Source: Pisolithus tinctorius
Taxonomy: Eukaryota; Basidiomycota; Agaricomycetes; Boletales; Pisolithaceae
Direction: 5' to 3'
NCBI GenBank assembly: GCA_024663395.1
Contig: JANFAH010000079.1
Location: 62,001-126,000 of the forward strand
Length of the DNA: 64,000 nucleotides
In this document: positions 10,950 to 22,760 of the stretch, piece after piece
Position numbering within the stretch: the stretch's first letter is position 1
Layout: each line of letters begins with the position of its first letter
Program-made: the position numbers and the translations under genes
The notes under the pieces: generated by a model
What the model saw: only the letters and a program-made list of their open reading frames with translations
Told to the model about the DNA's origin: nothing
Databases searched by the model: none

Positions 10950-11960
10950 GGCCGACGGTTATAGGATCTTGTCACACAAGTCGCGGATTACGAGCCCATT
11001 CGTAGCATGTGGTTCGTTCTGTGATGGCTGACGCCATAGGGGTACCTGAAACATTCAAGTGATGGCGAACTTCCTCACTTGCACTGAGCCACAATAAGTA
11101 GCATTGATGGGCCCCGCCCACAATCATGCTGTGGTGCTCGTGAACTTCTCTACGATGAAGTCCCTTCTTGTGTGGTTGCTTCACTTTGCAGTAGTAAGGT
11201 TGCCAGCTCGCACAAGCAAGTATGAGCAGGTGTTGTTAACGGTGAGAGGGAGCGATATAACACGCAGTCGACCTGCGGTAGTCATCTAGAAAGTCAGCTG
11301 CGCACGGATCATGAAGCAGCCAGTTGAACTTCTTCCGTGACACGTAAGCAGTCAACATTGACAACCTGGAGGTCAACGATAGCCATGATGTTGGAGTATA
11401 GGGATGCACGACGATTGTCGGGAACGGTTCTTCCTTTAGGTTGCCTAGGCCTGTGTGGAAACAGGAGAAAAGAACCAACATGCGAAAGTACGTCATGATT
11501 CAGTTGTGTGGTCGGAGGAGAGAACAGAATCCACCGGCACAAGGTGCTGCACGTCGCCTCGGTGCTCGCAAACCTACTGTTCTGGTATGTATGGCTGCAT
11601 CCGTTGCCTGGCCTAATAACAAGTGAGAGAGATGCCAAGTACTGGGCACGGTCAGCCCAAGAATTCCTTTGCAGGCATGAATGGCCCACACCCAAACCTT
11701 CGTCCCATCTCACCTCCACGAATGAAGACATTATCCGCACAGCAGTACTTTTCAACCATACCTTTCAAGCATATTCACCATCCTTTCATCAACGCTGATC
11801 CATGAAATCCTCGTTGGAAGGCTGTATATGAAGCTCTCACAGCATGGTGCCGTAACATCAGTCGGTACAATGAAATAGCACAGTGACATTCCCGAGAAGG
11901 GATACCTGGTCCAAAGGCATAAGCAAAAACATTTTCTGAACGACTATCGTATCGATGGGC
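10950..11960 (+). repeat. GTPase 3'-flank repeat, copy R2
   Basis: Shares blocks with R1, R3 and R4: GATGGGCC, TGCCTGGCCTAATAACAAG, GATGCCAAGTACTGGGCA, CCCAAGAATTCC and, near its end, GATACCTGG..CATTTTCTGAACGACT. No supported coding capacity. Confidence 0.65.
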
Positions 11961-11986
11961 CTTGGCAGCGGAGCACCCAACGAGGT

Positions 11987-12646
11987 GAAATGACTGGCGT
12001 CGTCACTACTGGGTATGAGGACTTGTGGTAGGGGAAGGGGTGTGACAGGGTGTGGCAGATGTCAAATGCAAATGAAAGACACCACAATGTGAATCTAATA
12101 AATTTGCTACGATGACAAGATGATACGACAACTCTTCACCGCAGGAACGTCAGGAAAGTAAGTAAGCCAGTCAACCCAAATCATCAATTGTGTTTCGACG
12201 ACGACCCAAACCTAGCATAACCGGCAACGCCGCCGTAGTCCGTGTAAGACTGAGCACCGAAGCATCGGTACATACGATGAAGAGATTGGATGGCGTCTGG
12301 CGTACGTCATCAGTACACGGGTGCGTAGTACAACGTCTCCTCCAGACCACCAGGCCTTTTCGCATTCCCTGAACGTTGCCCACTGAGACGGTTCAATGAT
12401 GACTCCACTAGACTGATCAGATCTCAAAACCGGATCACTTGCACGACGACGCTCGTTTCTCATCAGGTGAGAGTCGATCATGTATGGGAGGGCACGTTGA
12501 ACTTGACCCTGCACGCGTACCAACCATATGGAGAAAGCAAAGCGTGGGCTTCAATGCCTCACCTCGCGAATCGACATCCTACATCCTCTGTACTATCCAT
12601 TCCACAGACAAGGCATCCCTTCACTCACAGTGCAAACGACTCCACC
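11987..12646. other. Third, most decayed copy of the Rab start and divergent spacer
   Basis: ACTGGCGTCGTCACTACTGG and GGGTATGAGGACTTGTGG match the minus-strand start region of the Rab at about 5690-5740, but the bases carrying its ATG are deleted and no later exon follows. The rest aligns with the two other spacers and leads into the GTPase at 12647. Confidence 0.6.
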
Positions 12647-13664
12647 ATGACACAGTCCCCTCCTCTGCAATTAAAGATAATCCTCATTGGCGATATGTCC
12701 GTTGGCAAGACCTGTCTCTATAAGCGCTTCTTTGACAGACAATGGTCATTCGAAAAGGTTGCTGCGACTTACGGCGTTGACCTCCAAGTGAGTCCCCTCT
12801 CGCGCACGAAACACAGAGGACTTGTGTGGTATGTCCCATACCCCGTACGTCTCACGTAATTTGTTGGGTGGCACCAGCCAATGGCCACATTGGCGAGAAT
12901 AAAGGGAGTTGATCCTCACATTTGACATAGTTTCAAACCATGGAAGTTGATGGGCGAAAGGTGAAACTCGGCATATGGGTGAGCATTCCTCCCCGTCATT
13001 TTCAGCATGTTGGAGTGAGACGCTTCGCCTCTTCATATCACTTTGTCGTACCCCATTATGTAACAGGACACCGCAGGAATGGAGAAGTTCCGGGTGATCA
13101 CGGCGCCATTCTATAGGGGTGCGCAGGGTGTTATACTCGGTACGGTCAATGCGACATGTCCCCAGTCTTACATCCTGACGGTGACTTTGTTCGAAATGGA
13201 CCAGTGTACGACATTACCGACAAAACATCGTTCGATGCGTTGGCAGGTTGGCTTGCTGAAATCGATCAACACGTTCCATCCACTACACCCAAAATGATCG
13301 TAGGGAACAAATTAGACCAGGTGTGTCTACCAGCTTTTCTTATTCCGCTGCCACGTTCCTTCTTTCGCCACTCTCGTGATGTAGTTGTGTCACTGACACG
13401 TAGCTTTTCCGCAAATAGGAACACTCCCGGCAGGTATCTACCTCTGACGGGGAACTGTTTGCCTCCCGTAACGGCGCCCTTTTTCGTGAAGCAAGCGCCA
13501 AGACCTCGGCAGGTGTGACCGAAGTCTTTGAAGATCTCGTCAAGCAGGTCCTCAGCGCTGAAGACCAAACGAAATCGGTAGATATTTTTAGGTGGCCTCA
13601 GGCTGAAGTAATCAAGCTGTATGCACAGGACCCAGCTAGCTGGTGGAATAGCTGCAAATGCTAG
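12647..13664 (+). CDS. Divergent Rab-like GTPase, paralogue 3 (DTAGM)
   Basis: Five exons: 12647-12787, 12931-12978, 13067-13139, 13205-13320, 13419-13664; 207 residues. P-loop GDMSVGKTC, switch I AATYGVDL, switch II DTAGMEKF, NKLDQ, EASAKTS, and C-terminal CKC after a shortened tail (one codon shorter at RWPQ than the paralogues' RTWPQ). Closest in sequence to paralogue 2. The frame is open across all junctions. Shared exon sizes and the shared Gln-to-Met change show that the three genes arose by duplication from one already divergent ancestor. Confidence 0.85.
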
Positions 13665-13719
13665 GAAGTATGTAGTTTTAGTGGCAGATGGTTATAGGGT
13701 CTTGTCAAGCAAGAATCCA

Positions 13720-14630
13720 TAATGGGCTTAGAATCGAATACCTATCAGTGTGTCTAGTTTCACAGATTGCGAACTCGTTCATGGCACTCTGTGATGCGAC
13801 GCTCAGCTTCCTCACTTGCAGTTGACCACGGTAAGTAGCTCGGATGCCCCCCCCCCCCTCTATTGCTGTGGTGCTCGTGAGCTATTGATCTAGAATAGTA
13901 AAGTCGGCTGAGCAGACCAGACCATACAGCAGCTAGTTGGGCTTCTTCCGTGATAAGTAGTTAGCATGGACAATCTGGAAGGCAGCAATGACCATGACGT
14001 TGGAATATAGAGCTGCACGATGTTTTTCTGGGAGCGGATCTTCCTTTAAAGCATACAGTCACTGTTGTGATACGAATGTAGGTGAGTCGGAAATAGAAAG
14101 CGCATTCGAAAAACCCGCCCGAGTTGACAGAAAGGGACCAATACACAAGGCGTGGTTCAGTTGTGTGGTGGGAGGGGGACAAGGTGCGTCATGTCGCCGT
14201 GGTGCTCGCGAACCTACTACTCCGTATGCATGGCTGCATCCGCCGACTTGCCTAATCACAAGTGAGAGGAATGCCAAGCACTGGGAACCGTCAACCTAAG
14301 AATTGCTTGGGAGGCATGAGCGCGCTCCATGGCACATACCTGAACCGTCGTATCATCTCATCTCCGCGTATAGAGAAATCATATCCGCATAGCAGTTTCA
14401 ACTGTATCCATCATCCATCCATCAACGTTTATCCGTGAAATCCTCAGTTTAGTGTTAGAAGGACGCACATGAAGCGGATCAATCGCACGCCCTCGCAACG
14501 CGGTGCCATGGTACCAGCCGATACATTGAAATGATACATTGAAATCTCCATCATAGCTGTTTTCAGAGGGATGCCTGGTTCAAAAATATAAGTAAAGACA
14601 TGTTCTCAACGATTGTCGTATCAATTGGCG
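13720..14630 (+). repeat. GTPase 3'-flank repeat, copy R3
   Basis: Shares with R2 and R4 the blocks GTGAGAGGAATGCCAAGCAC, AAGAATTGCTTGGGAGGCAT and ATGAGCGCGCTCCATGGCAC, plus GATGCCTGG..AAAGACATGTTCTCAACGA. Contains a poly-C run near 13850. No gene seen. Confidence 0.6.
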
Positions 14631-14770
14631 TCGGGAGCCGAGCACGGGTACAGAGCGGTGGGATGTAAGTATTAACTGACAACCGAGTCCGCAGCAGCAA
14701 ACTTCGATGCGCAGTACCTCCACGGCTCCACCTGAAGATGTACGTACTTGGACCCATGCGGACGAAGCAT

Positions 14771-15423
14771 TCATGTACCATCGCTTCGACGCAATCGGTT
14801 GAACTTGGGCAACATCTCGCGGAGGTACTCTGCATGTTTCATGCGCAGATCCGCTTCTTGAACTTGCCCTCTTCCACTCCATATCCGGCGGTCGGCAGCT
14901 GGGCCGTATATACAGGTATATTCCCCAAGCGTTTCGTCTTCGGCTGGTACGACCAGACATTGGGCTCCAACTACGCAGTGATTGGTCATCCGAACTGTGT
15001 TATGTACCCGCGCCCGGGTCGAAATCGTGTTGAAGTCGCCAATAGACGGGCACTCCACGCCTATGTAGTAGTAGCAAACAAACGTAGACTCGGTGACAGG
15101 GACAGAGATAGAACGTACGACAGCCTATCTCAAAGAGGTTGTTATCGCCTATCCGCATAATATCCTTGCGGCGGTTGACGATAATGACCGCTTCCTCGAT
15201 GATGCAACCAGCGCCGATAACGATGGGCCCGACGAGTGCGAAGATGGCTGCCTTCGGGTGAACGACCGTGCCGGGGCCGATAGTAATATCGCCTTTGAGG
15301 TCCACGTCTTGGCAGACCACTGCTTTGGAGTGGATGGCGAATTTATCCCGTCTACGTAGACCACGGTCACTCGATACCTGCAAGTTGGCCTGGGGAATCT
15401 GCAGGGACTTACATTGGAGGCAT
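14771..15423 (-). CDS. DCTN6: Dynactin subunit p27 (DCTN6-like, left-handed beta-helix)
   Basis: Three exons: 15423-15413, 15351-15119, 15060-14771; 177 residues. After a short first exon (MPPI) it reads KFAIHSKAVVCQDVDLKG, then GDITIGPGTVVHPKA, GPIVIGAGCIIEE, DNNLFEIGCR and CVVGAQCLVVP, the hexapeptide-repeat (LbetaH) pattern of dynactin p27. The tail KHAEYLREMLPKFNRLR is typical of fungal homologues. The protein caps the pointed-end complex of dynactin, the dynein cofactor on microtubules. The 11-nt first exon was chosen because ATGCCTCCAAT/gtaagt joins in phase to A/CGGGAT; an upstream start is possible. A decayed copy lies at 22.2-22.8 kb. Confidence 0.85.
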
Positions 15424-15874
15424 TGAGGCTTGCCAAGAACCAGGAGGCTCAAATCATTGAGTGTGGGCGAGACACGTTGCACTCGTTTTGGAATTCCGAA
15501 TTGCCACGAACCCCGTGTGTCGATCCGAGATGATTACTGTGGTGATAGCTCTCGCCTTCGCCTTTGATTGAAAATCACATCCGTCTCATCTTGTGGGTGC
15601 TATCGTAGCGCTACGCACCTGATAAATTGCATGTGCTACTAGTAGGCACTTTGCCGGCTGCGGAGCGTACTGCTGAACATATGTTACTTAAAAATAAGGT
15701 TATCGTAACCTCAACACTGTACCATCAGTGCGGCTAGGCTCTAGCTGCCTTTTTTGAGTCTAGCAATGACACCTTGCCCACGGCCAACCTGGGCGTGGAG
15801 AGTCATCTGCGTGCCGAAATGTTATTGGCCGACGAGCTCCCGATTTGCGGGTTACTAGCGTCGAAGTTCCACTA

Positions 15875-15882
15875 ATAAATAT
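15875..15882 (+). promoter_or_regulatory. Possible TATA element (AATAAATA) of RTA1 copy A
   Basis: AATAAATA lies about 130 bp before ATG 16007 and is kept at the same distance before copy B (23188-23195, ATG 23325), with AGTACAGCAACCCAGCAACC conserved downstream in both. Confidence 0.45.
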
Positions 15883-16006
15883 GAATATGAACACAGGAGT
15901 ACAGCAACCCAGCAACCCATCGCTTCCAAGCGAATCTCTCAACCCTTGTCTTCCCCCCCCCCAAACCCTTCCCTTCATTTAACTTCTTTACTCCGCAGAT
16001 AAAACG

Positions 16007-17522
16007 ATGTCGACCAGTATGCCCTGTCGCAATCGGCTGTCCTAGGTACTAATGGTCTTTGGTGTATAGCTACAGGCGAGCCAACCAGCCAGGTCACTGC
16101 CGCCGAGTCCGTCGGACCGTATAATTATGTCCCAACTGAATGGATTTGTATCACGGTTGGTCCCTCTTGATCTGACATCTTTGAATATGATGGTCAACCC
16201 AACCCATCTCTTGCACAGTTCGTCACGCTCTTTGCTATCAACACTGGTAAGACCGCGCAGGTCAGTGGATTAGTCGTCACCCTTCTCACCCTACCCCCCT
16301 ACCTAGTCCTTCATCTCTTCCAAAGCCGAAAGTTCCGCATGTGGTGGTTAATTCCTACCGTCATCCTAGCTGACATTCTGGAAATTCTTGGGTGGTCAGC
16401 TCGGCTCTGGTCGAGTATCAGTCCTGCTCTGCTTACCCCTTTCGAAATCCAGTAAGTAACCGATCTCGCTACTCTACTCCTTTAATAGACACCTGGAAGA
16501 TTGGTCGGAACCATTCTCGCGCCTACACCATTCCTCGCGGCAAATTTCGTTATCCTAGGAAAAATTATCATTCAATTAGGACCTCAGTACAGCCGGTTAT
16601 CTCCAAAACTCTGTGAGTACGCCAGTTCTCTCACCTCTTTCGCTTGACTAAGGTAATCAGATGCTCTTGTTTTTTGTATACTCGTGTGTAGCATCCTCTA
16701 GTCCACAAGACCGTTTTTCACCCTTTAGTACAGGATGTGATATGTCTTATCATCCAAGCCGTCGGTGGTGCATATGCAGCAAACGAAGTTAACCAGGGCC
16801 AGAACCCCGACAACGTTAGTCTGTTCTCTCGGTCATTTTTTCAAACCTCACGTTTTTCGTGCTCAAGGGAGGCAACATCATGCTGGTCGGTGTGACTATT
16901 CAATCATGTAGGCAAAATCTGCGCCTCATTCCCTGGATACTGATACTGATTCCGTTCAAGGCGCGATGGCCCTTTACGTTCTTTGTGCTGGAGAATTTCT
17001 CCTACGTTTCTTAAATGATACCCCTGTTCGCAAGAATTCGATGCCCGTCTCTGACGAGAAACGTCGTGCCAAAATTGTGGAATGGCACATCGTCAAATGG
17101 TTGATCCTCGGTCTCGTTATCCAGATGTTTTGTCTTATCGTCCGGTCAGTGTTTTTTTTCTTCTCCTTCCTCTACGTAATCGTCTCCTGTGCTGACATCA
17201 TCCATAGCTCTGCCTATCGTACAGTTGAATTGTCGAATGGCTGGTCCGGCCCAATCATCTCCACTGAAGCGTACTTCAGTACGTATGCAATCAATCCTAT
17301 CTTACTCCCCAGTGCTTCATCACCTTACTGATATTGGTGGCCGATCCAGATGTCTTCGATGGTCTCATGATGATCATTGCCGTATATACGATGAACCTTA
17401 TCCACCCCGGCCCCTTCCTTGGAACTCTTCCAGAGAAGCCAGGGGTAACTGGTGGTGTTGACTGGCCTCAACACAGTTTGGTTTCCACACGTTGCGCGGC
17501 GGAGAGTAGGCGTATATACTAA
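16007..17522 (+). pseudogene. RTA1-like seven-TM lipid-translocating exporter family, copy A, nonsense in exon 1
   Basis: The body is intact over about ten exons: PYNYVPTEWICI, WWLIPTVILADILEILGWSA, LVGTILAPTPFLAANF, LGPQYSRLSPKL, CLIIQAVGGAYAA, GGNIMLVGVTIQ, VLCAGEFLLRF, YRTVELSNGWSGPI, FDGLMMIIAVY. These are hallmark RTA1-family transmembrane motifs. The first exon, however, reads ATG..CTG TCC TAG where copy B has TGG, so translation from the expected start ends at codon 13. If a different first exon is used the gene could be functional. RTA1-family members are linked to lipid export and resistance to 7-aminocholesterol and similar stress in yeast; the role here is unknown. Confidence 0.65.
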
Positions 17523-18190
17523 GGCCACCCATCTCATGCGGACCTTCCGTTGTTTCTTTTTTTCCTCACAGTTTCCAGTTTCCGTTTTAGTTTTGACTGT
17601 GTGTGCTTAGAGTGTATTGTACACTCAAGTTGGATGTAGCAGCTTTGTAATTATGACGTGCAGTATGTTACGGCCCTTCCACGTTCGACACTTGCTTGGC
17701 ACTGGCAGCATCTAACCCTATTATGTAGCCGCGCGCTGGAGATGGTATGTACCTGCCAGTGTGCCTTTTGGTTTGAAATACACAGCAGTTGCCAGTTTCG
17801 CCCACTCCGGCACGGGTCGCTCTACTAGCTGTTTAGCTGACTGATGTGTTACACATCGGTCTTCTGGTTGAGAAAACAAAGTAACTTTCCGGTGCAAGTG
17901 ACCTCTCCTTTCTCAACGAGATGTTTACATCTTGCCAAGTCCAATGAGTACTAGTCATACACGCATGTACACGTTTACTGAACGAAACTCACGAAGTTCA
18001 GTACCGCATTACCACGTAGGACAAGCTTCCTATACCATTTGCATATGTGAGCCCATCGACTTACTGTCCCCCCGCTCTGTTGCGGGGCTCCCGGCTTGCA
18101 GAACAAACATGTTACGCATAAGTACAACTTGAGGGTTTTCACTACAAGCCCGATATTGAATTCTATATCCTTTGGTACCTTCAACATTTG
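17523..18190. other. Duplicated non-coding region
   Basis: Downstream flank of RTA1-A. It aligns in patches with 24.8-25.5 kb (TTGCAGAACAAA.CATGTTACGCATAAG; AATGAGT..ATTACCACGTA). At about 18145-18160 it preserves the empty site (AAGCCCGATATTGA) of the retroelement found in block 2. Confidence 0.6.
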
Positions 18191-18194
18191 AAAC

Positions 18195-18681
18195 TCACCA
18201 GGTTTTGGCCTCGACCCGGACCGCAGCCTCGTCGCGAGCAACCTTGTATCGTCGCTGCTTCGTGCGTTCAGACGAGCCGCTGTACCCCAATTCACGTTTC
18301 CTCTCCGCATTTCTCCAATCTACAGACGACTTTTGAGCGAGCAAAACATTCCAGTTCGAAGCCATCGTTTCCCCGCAAGGATCCCGAGAGCCATTGCTGG
18401 CAGGTTCTTCGCCGTCAAGTGTCAAATCGAGACGCTCGCGAAGTTGTACTGATCGGTTTCTCTACTGCACAATTGCCCGGATATTCCGGTGGGTCCGACT
18501 TGGACGCACTTTTCAGATGAATAGCCACTATTTCATTTGACTCTTCCTCCAGTGGATCAGCTTCGGAAGCATGAGCATTGGGGCTTCCGTTGTCGGTGAG
18601 CGGCAGTGAAACTTTGGTTTTCCGTGGCGCTGCCCGTGCGCGGGCGACCGCAAGCTTTCGCGCTTTTGAAGTTCTGGGCAT
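18195..18681 (-). pseudogene. Basic, Ser-rich ORF remnant of unknown origin
   Basis: Two overlapping minus-strand frames. The first starts MPRTSKARKLAVARARAAPR with an acidic follow-up (EADPLEEESNE). The second reads WRNAERKRELGYSGSSERTKQRR. The switch between frames suggests one broken gene. The motif order loosely recalls the N-terminal part of transposase-associated proteins in agaricomycetes, but this is weak inference. A more decayed copy lies at 26.2-26.97 kb. Confidence 0.35.
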
Positions 18682-18806
18682 GGGTCAAGCAGTTCAACCT
18701 CTCCTCATCCATTAGGTTACCTGTCAAAATATGTAGACCATGCTATTCAGGAGGCCTAAACGTACTTTGCGAGATCTGATGCTTACCTAACGGACCCTAC
18801 CACTGA

Positions 18807-19764
18807 GTCACCCCTCCGATGCTTCGGATCAGACAGTAGCCTTGTGATCGTCCGCAGACAGCACCATCTCTCTCCGAGCATTCGACAGTATCCGCGATGA
18901 AGTTTCCTATAGTATTGCACTGTGTGCAATTATGAAAGCCAAGGCCTTTGAAGGCGCCAAGATACCTGTCTACTTCACCTTCTGCAAGAGGGACGACAAG
19001 CACTTCCTGCACCACGTCGTTAACATCATCCATGCCAGTCTCCCGACCCGTCCTCTCCTCACCCTCGTTACAACGGGAGCCCCATCCCCATCATCGCTCA
19101 CCATTGCCAACACTCTCGTCATCACCGGAAGCGACGCAGATGACGTCCAGAGTGCTGTGCTTCTCGCTAGCTCCAAATTTCTTGGTTGAGTCGTGTCTTT
19201 GACAAATGATAGCAACCTCATGTCTGCTGCTATCGAAGACATCGGGGCGTCGTCATACGACGATACTTCACTGTGGGATGTACTTCATAAATCCATTCGC
19301 GCACCTCTCGACCGACTCGTTCCACCACCAGGGTCTCGTAGCACCCTTCAGCTCATCGACGCAGCTCGAGAAAAACTCCGACGCGTCCTATCCTACATAT
19401 TCCATACCCGCCTTTCTTCTCAACATTTTCTCCGCTGCCGAGCGTGCTCGTTCCGGGGGAATACATGGATACCTTATCATCAAACGAATATGCTGGAACG
19501 CCGATTCGACCCACAATGTGAAGACAAGTTAGCCATTGCTGATAGGTAGGACCGCGCATCGTTGTGTACTGCGGAGACGGATGAGCGTCGTCACTCGCAG
19601 CAGCATCACTGCACGAGATTGGTATGTGGAATGCACCGGATGTCATAGGGGGTTTCCAGACTTGGAAAGTTACCGGACTGCCAGGTCAAGTCAAAGCTCC
19701 TTCGTCCGAGAGTAAAACAGCAACTTTGGAGGGACTTTCCCAAATATTTTGGGGAACGGAGTAA
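18807..19764 (+). pseudogene. Rhodanese-domain gene, decayed copy (block 1)
   Basis: Collinear with the copy at 29559-30568. Its 5' end is lost: homology begins at TCACCCCTCCGA without the start codon. A TGA replaces the Arg codon after SSKFLG near 19186, the segment before the rhodanese domain carries a deletion, and a base is missing in the domain near 19490 (ATCAAACGAATATG against ATCGAACGCAATATG). The residual rhodanese half is near 19420-19700; CysGluAspGly of the active loop corresponds to TGTACTGCGGAGACGG near 19562. Confidence 0.8.
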
Positions 19765-20560
19765 GGGTTGTGGGGCGCTGGTGGTCGCTGGAAATCTGTC
19801 ACGACACCAGCGCGATTCGCTCACGCGTCTTATCATATACATACTCTGGGTCTATCGTCCAACACTATCGTACGGCTGCTGGCACTACATGGGGTGGTAT
19901 GTACATGTGTTTGCGTCGTTATCCAAAATCAGGCTATACTCATACATTTATTACATTATTCCTGGATGCTGTTAGGCCAGGTTTCCAAACTCTTCGTGAG
20001 CACCGATCATACCGGACCGACTGTCCGGTCACGTGGGCCTTGCACTTTTTGAGGTGGTTGGTTTCTTTTGGGGTATTACATTCATCACGTTCCTACAGAT
20101 GACTTTGAGCCGCACAATTCGGTGTGTGCGTGTCATGGACAGTGGCGTTCGACACTTGTATGTGGACCTCGCTGGTGTCAGTGATTGTAGAGCTCTCAGT
20201 TATGAGTGTATACGATGGGAGTATGCTTTCGAACGTGTTGCATTGCAGCATGAGTTGCTGCAGTCTACAACGACGTCAGCCTCTGCCCTTGTCATCTCAT
20301 AGAGCACTGTTCTCGAGCAATAAATTGCGACTCTATGATAGACACTTTTTGTATTATAGTTCATGCCCCCACATCATGTGTTCTCTCCAAATGCGTCCAG
20401 GAGTGCCCAGAGGGCTTTGGTATACAGTCTTCGTAACGGAGGTAGTATATACCTTGCCTAGCTGATGCTTTCTTAGATCTCCCACTTGATATGGCTGATA
20501 TCCGCAGGCACTCGCTTACCATTGTGCGGTTGGTGTCCACCTCTTTATATACCACGAAGG
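19765..20560. other. Intergenic, duplicated at 30.57-30.92 kb
   Basis: CTGGGTCTATCGTCCAACAC and ACATGGGGTGGTATGTACAT are shared with block 2. No gene supported. Confidence 0.5.
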
Positions 20561-20564
20561 CGAT

Positions 20565-21264
20565 CAATATGAGACGAATCTGCTGAAGAAAAAGGGGCTC
20601 ACCTGCAAGACCAGCAAAGCTAAACATGAAGCCATTGGTGTTATCTGTGGACGAGGAGGGCCGACGGACTCCCGTCGCTCTACAGCATCCGGCCCGATAT
20701 TTATCTGCGGGTAGTTGACCCTCCGTGGTGAGAATCTAGAACAACATGCCAACGACTTCCGACGACAGCTCGCTCATATGTCAAGCCTTGGTCTTTGTTG
20801 TTGAGCTTCCGGAGTCTGCCAGCTCAAGCATGATGTCGGTCATGGGCCACCGTATTCTTTGCCACGGGTACTGGTTGAGTCACATCGATCAACGTGAACT
20901 CCCTTCTGTAAAATGCCACGTTCTCCTCGTTGACCAGGACTTCTCTGATGAGCCATGCAACTGGGTAGTCGCTTCCGACAATGGGAGTATATTTGGATAA
21001 TGACTTGGCAGAGGTATTTTCCACTTTCGAGATTGTGAATGGAATGACCAACACCTAGAGGCTAATATCCTACTTTCTCCGTGCATAAACAACATGACAT
21101 GACCGGAAAGTAAATACAGAGAAATTTTAGAAAATGAGAGCAGGAAAAAAACTGGATAGCAAGTTGAGACACTAATCCATTAGTGAACGGTCGGTATTAT
21201 TCATCTCCATAGCCGACCCGCGCTGACGGGTGACAAACGTATATGTGCCACAGTGTACTGGCAG
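20565..21264 (-). pseudogene. Ricin-B-like (beta-trefoil) lectin, decayed copy (block 1)
   Basis: Matches the lectin at 30918-31730. The start codon is CTG instead of ATG at 21264-21262. The conserved Trp of the KWEI motif has become a stop (AAGTAGGATATTAG). Part of the central exon region is lost, while SLSKYTPIVGSDYPVAW and VNEEN remain readable. The upstream TATATAAG of the intact copy is CATACAAG here. Coding sequence and promoter have both decayed. Confidence 0.75.
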
Positions 21265-21479
21265 TTTGGATTACGAAACGTGCAGGAGGGGTGCAAAGCT
21301 GTAGGGGAGACTTGTATGGACCAGCAAACACGGCTCCCCTAAGGTGGATCCTTCCGGGCGTGTGTGCTATGCATGATCCTTGCCATACGCGAGGGCGGGG
21401 TGTGTGGCTGGGAGACTCGAGGAAAACACGACGCAATTACTTGAGACCGTACTTCCATCCGCCCTGGTAGAAGGAAATA

Positions 21480-22140
21480 ACGATGGTCGTTGGTACAGTC
21501 ACCGTTGCGATCCGTCTGCAGGTGAAAGTGAGTCGGAAATGGAAAGCCCATTCGGAAAACCGCCCGAGGAGACAGAACGGAACCAACACACAAAAACTTT
21601 CGAATGATTCAGTTGTGTGTCGGAGGGGAACAGTACCTATTGGCACAAGGTGCTTCATGTTGCCGTGGTGCCCGCGAACCTACCATTCAAATATGTACGG
21701 CTGCATGAGCTGCCTAACCTAATAACAAGTGAGAAGACGCCAAGCACTGGGCAGGGTCAACCCAAGAATTGCTTCCCAGGCATGAGCGCGCTCCGTGGCA
21801 CATACCAAAACCTTCATCCCATCTCATCTCCGCTCACAGAGACATCATCCGTAATGTAATCGGTTACAAATCCGTCGTCATGTTTCAGCCATACCTCTCA
21901 AGCCTATTCGTCATCCATTAATCGATGTTGGTCCATGAAATCTTCTGTTTATGCTGGAGGGCTGCACACGCGGAGCAATCGTTCGCCCTCACTGTGCGGT
22001 GCCATGGTATCAGCCGGTCCCGTCATGACCATTCTGAAAGGAGATACCTGGATCCAAAATATATGTAAGCACTCAATTACTATAGTCAAGACATTTTCTG
22101 AACGACTGTCGTATTGATGAACTTCCTGAACCGAGCACGG
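21480..22140 (+). repeat. Orphan GTPase-flank repeat, copy R4
   Basis: Closely matches R3 (GAAGACGCCAAGCACTGGGC, AAGAATTGCTTCCCAGGCAT, GAGCGCGCTCCGTGGCACAT) but no GTPase precedes it. It opens block 2, ahead of the dynactin pseudogene, as R3 opens block 1. Confidence 0.65.
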
Positions 22141-22199
22141 GTATAGAGCGGTGGAGCGTATTAACTGTCAGACAATGTTCAAATTTTGATGCGCAGTAC

Positions 22200-22760
22200 C
22201 TCCATCGGAGAAGGTACGTACTCGGACCCATGCTAAACAAAAAGCAGAGATGCTCGAGAAGTCAAGCACCATCACTTCGACGCAATTGGTTGAACTTAGA
22301 CAACACCTCACGGCATGTTTCATATGTAAACCTTGGACTTGCCGTCTTCCCCTCCATATCCAGCAGTCGGCAGCAGGGCCGTATATGCAGGTGCATTCCT
22401 CAAGCGTTTCGTCTTCCTATGTGGCAAGAAGAGGCAGACTCAATAACAGGGACAGGGATAGAACGTACGACAGCCTATCTCAAAAGAGGTTGTCGCCTAT
22501 CCACGTGATATCCTTGCGACAGCTGACAATAATGACCGCTTCGACTTCGATGATGCATCCGGCGCCAGCGACGATAGCCTCGACGAGAGCAAAGAGGGTT
22601 GCCTTCGGATGAACGACTATGCCGTGGCCAATGTCCACGTGAACTGATAGACCACTGCCTTGGTGTGGATAACGAATTTATCCCGTCTACGTCAACCACG
22701 GTCACTCGATACCTACAGGTTGGCGTGGGGGATCTGTGGGGAGCAATTCGAGGCCTGCCG
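22200..22760 (-). pseudogene. Dynactin p27 pseudogene (block 2)
   Basis: Collinear with 14771-15423 on the same strand. CGGGATAAATTCG and the downstream CTCTTTTGAGATAGGCTGTC splice region are recognisable, but about 26 bases encoding the first hexapeptide turn (DLKGDITIG) are deleted. The middle of exon 3 is also missing, and the equivalent of the start exon is disrupted. Confidence 0.8.
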
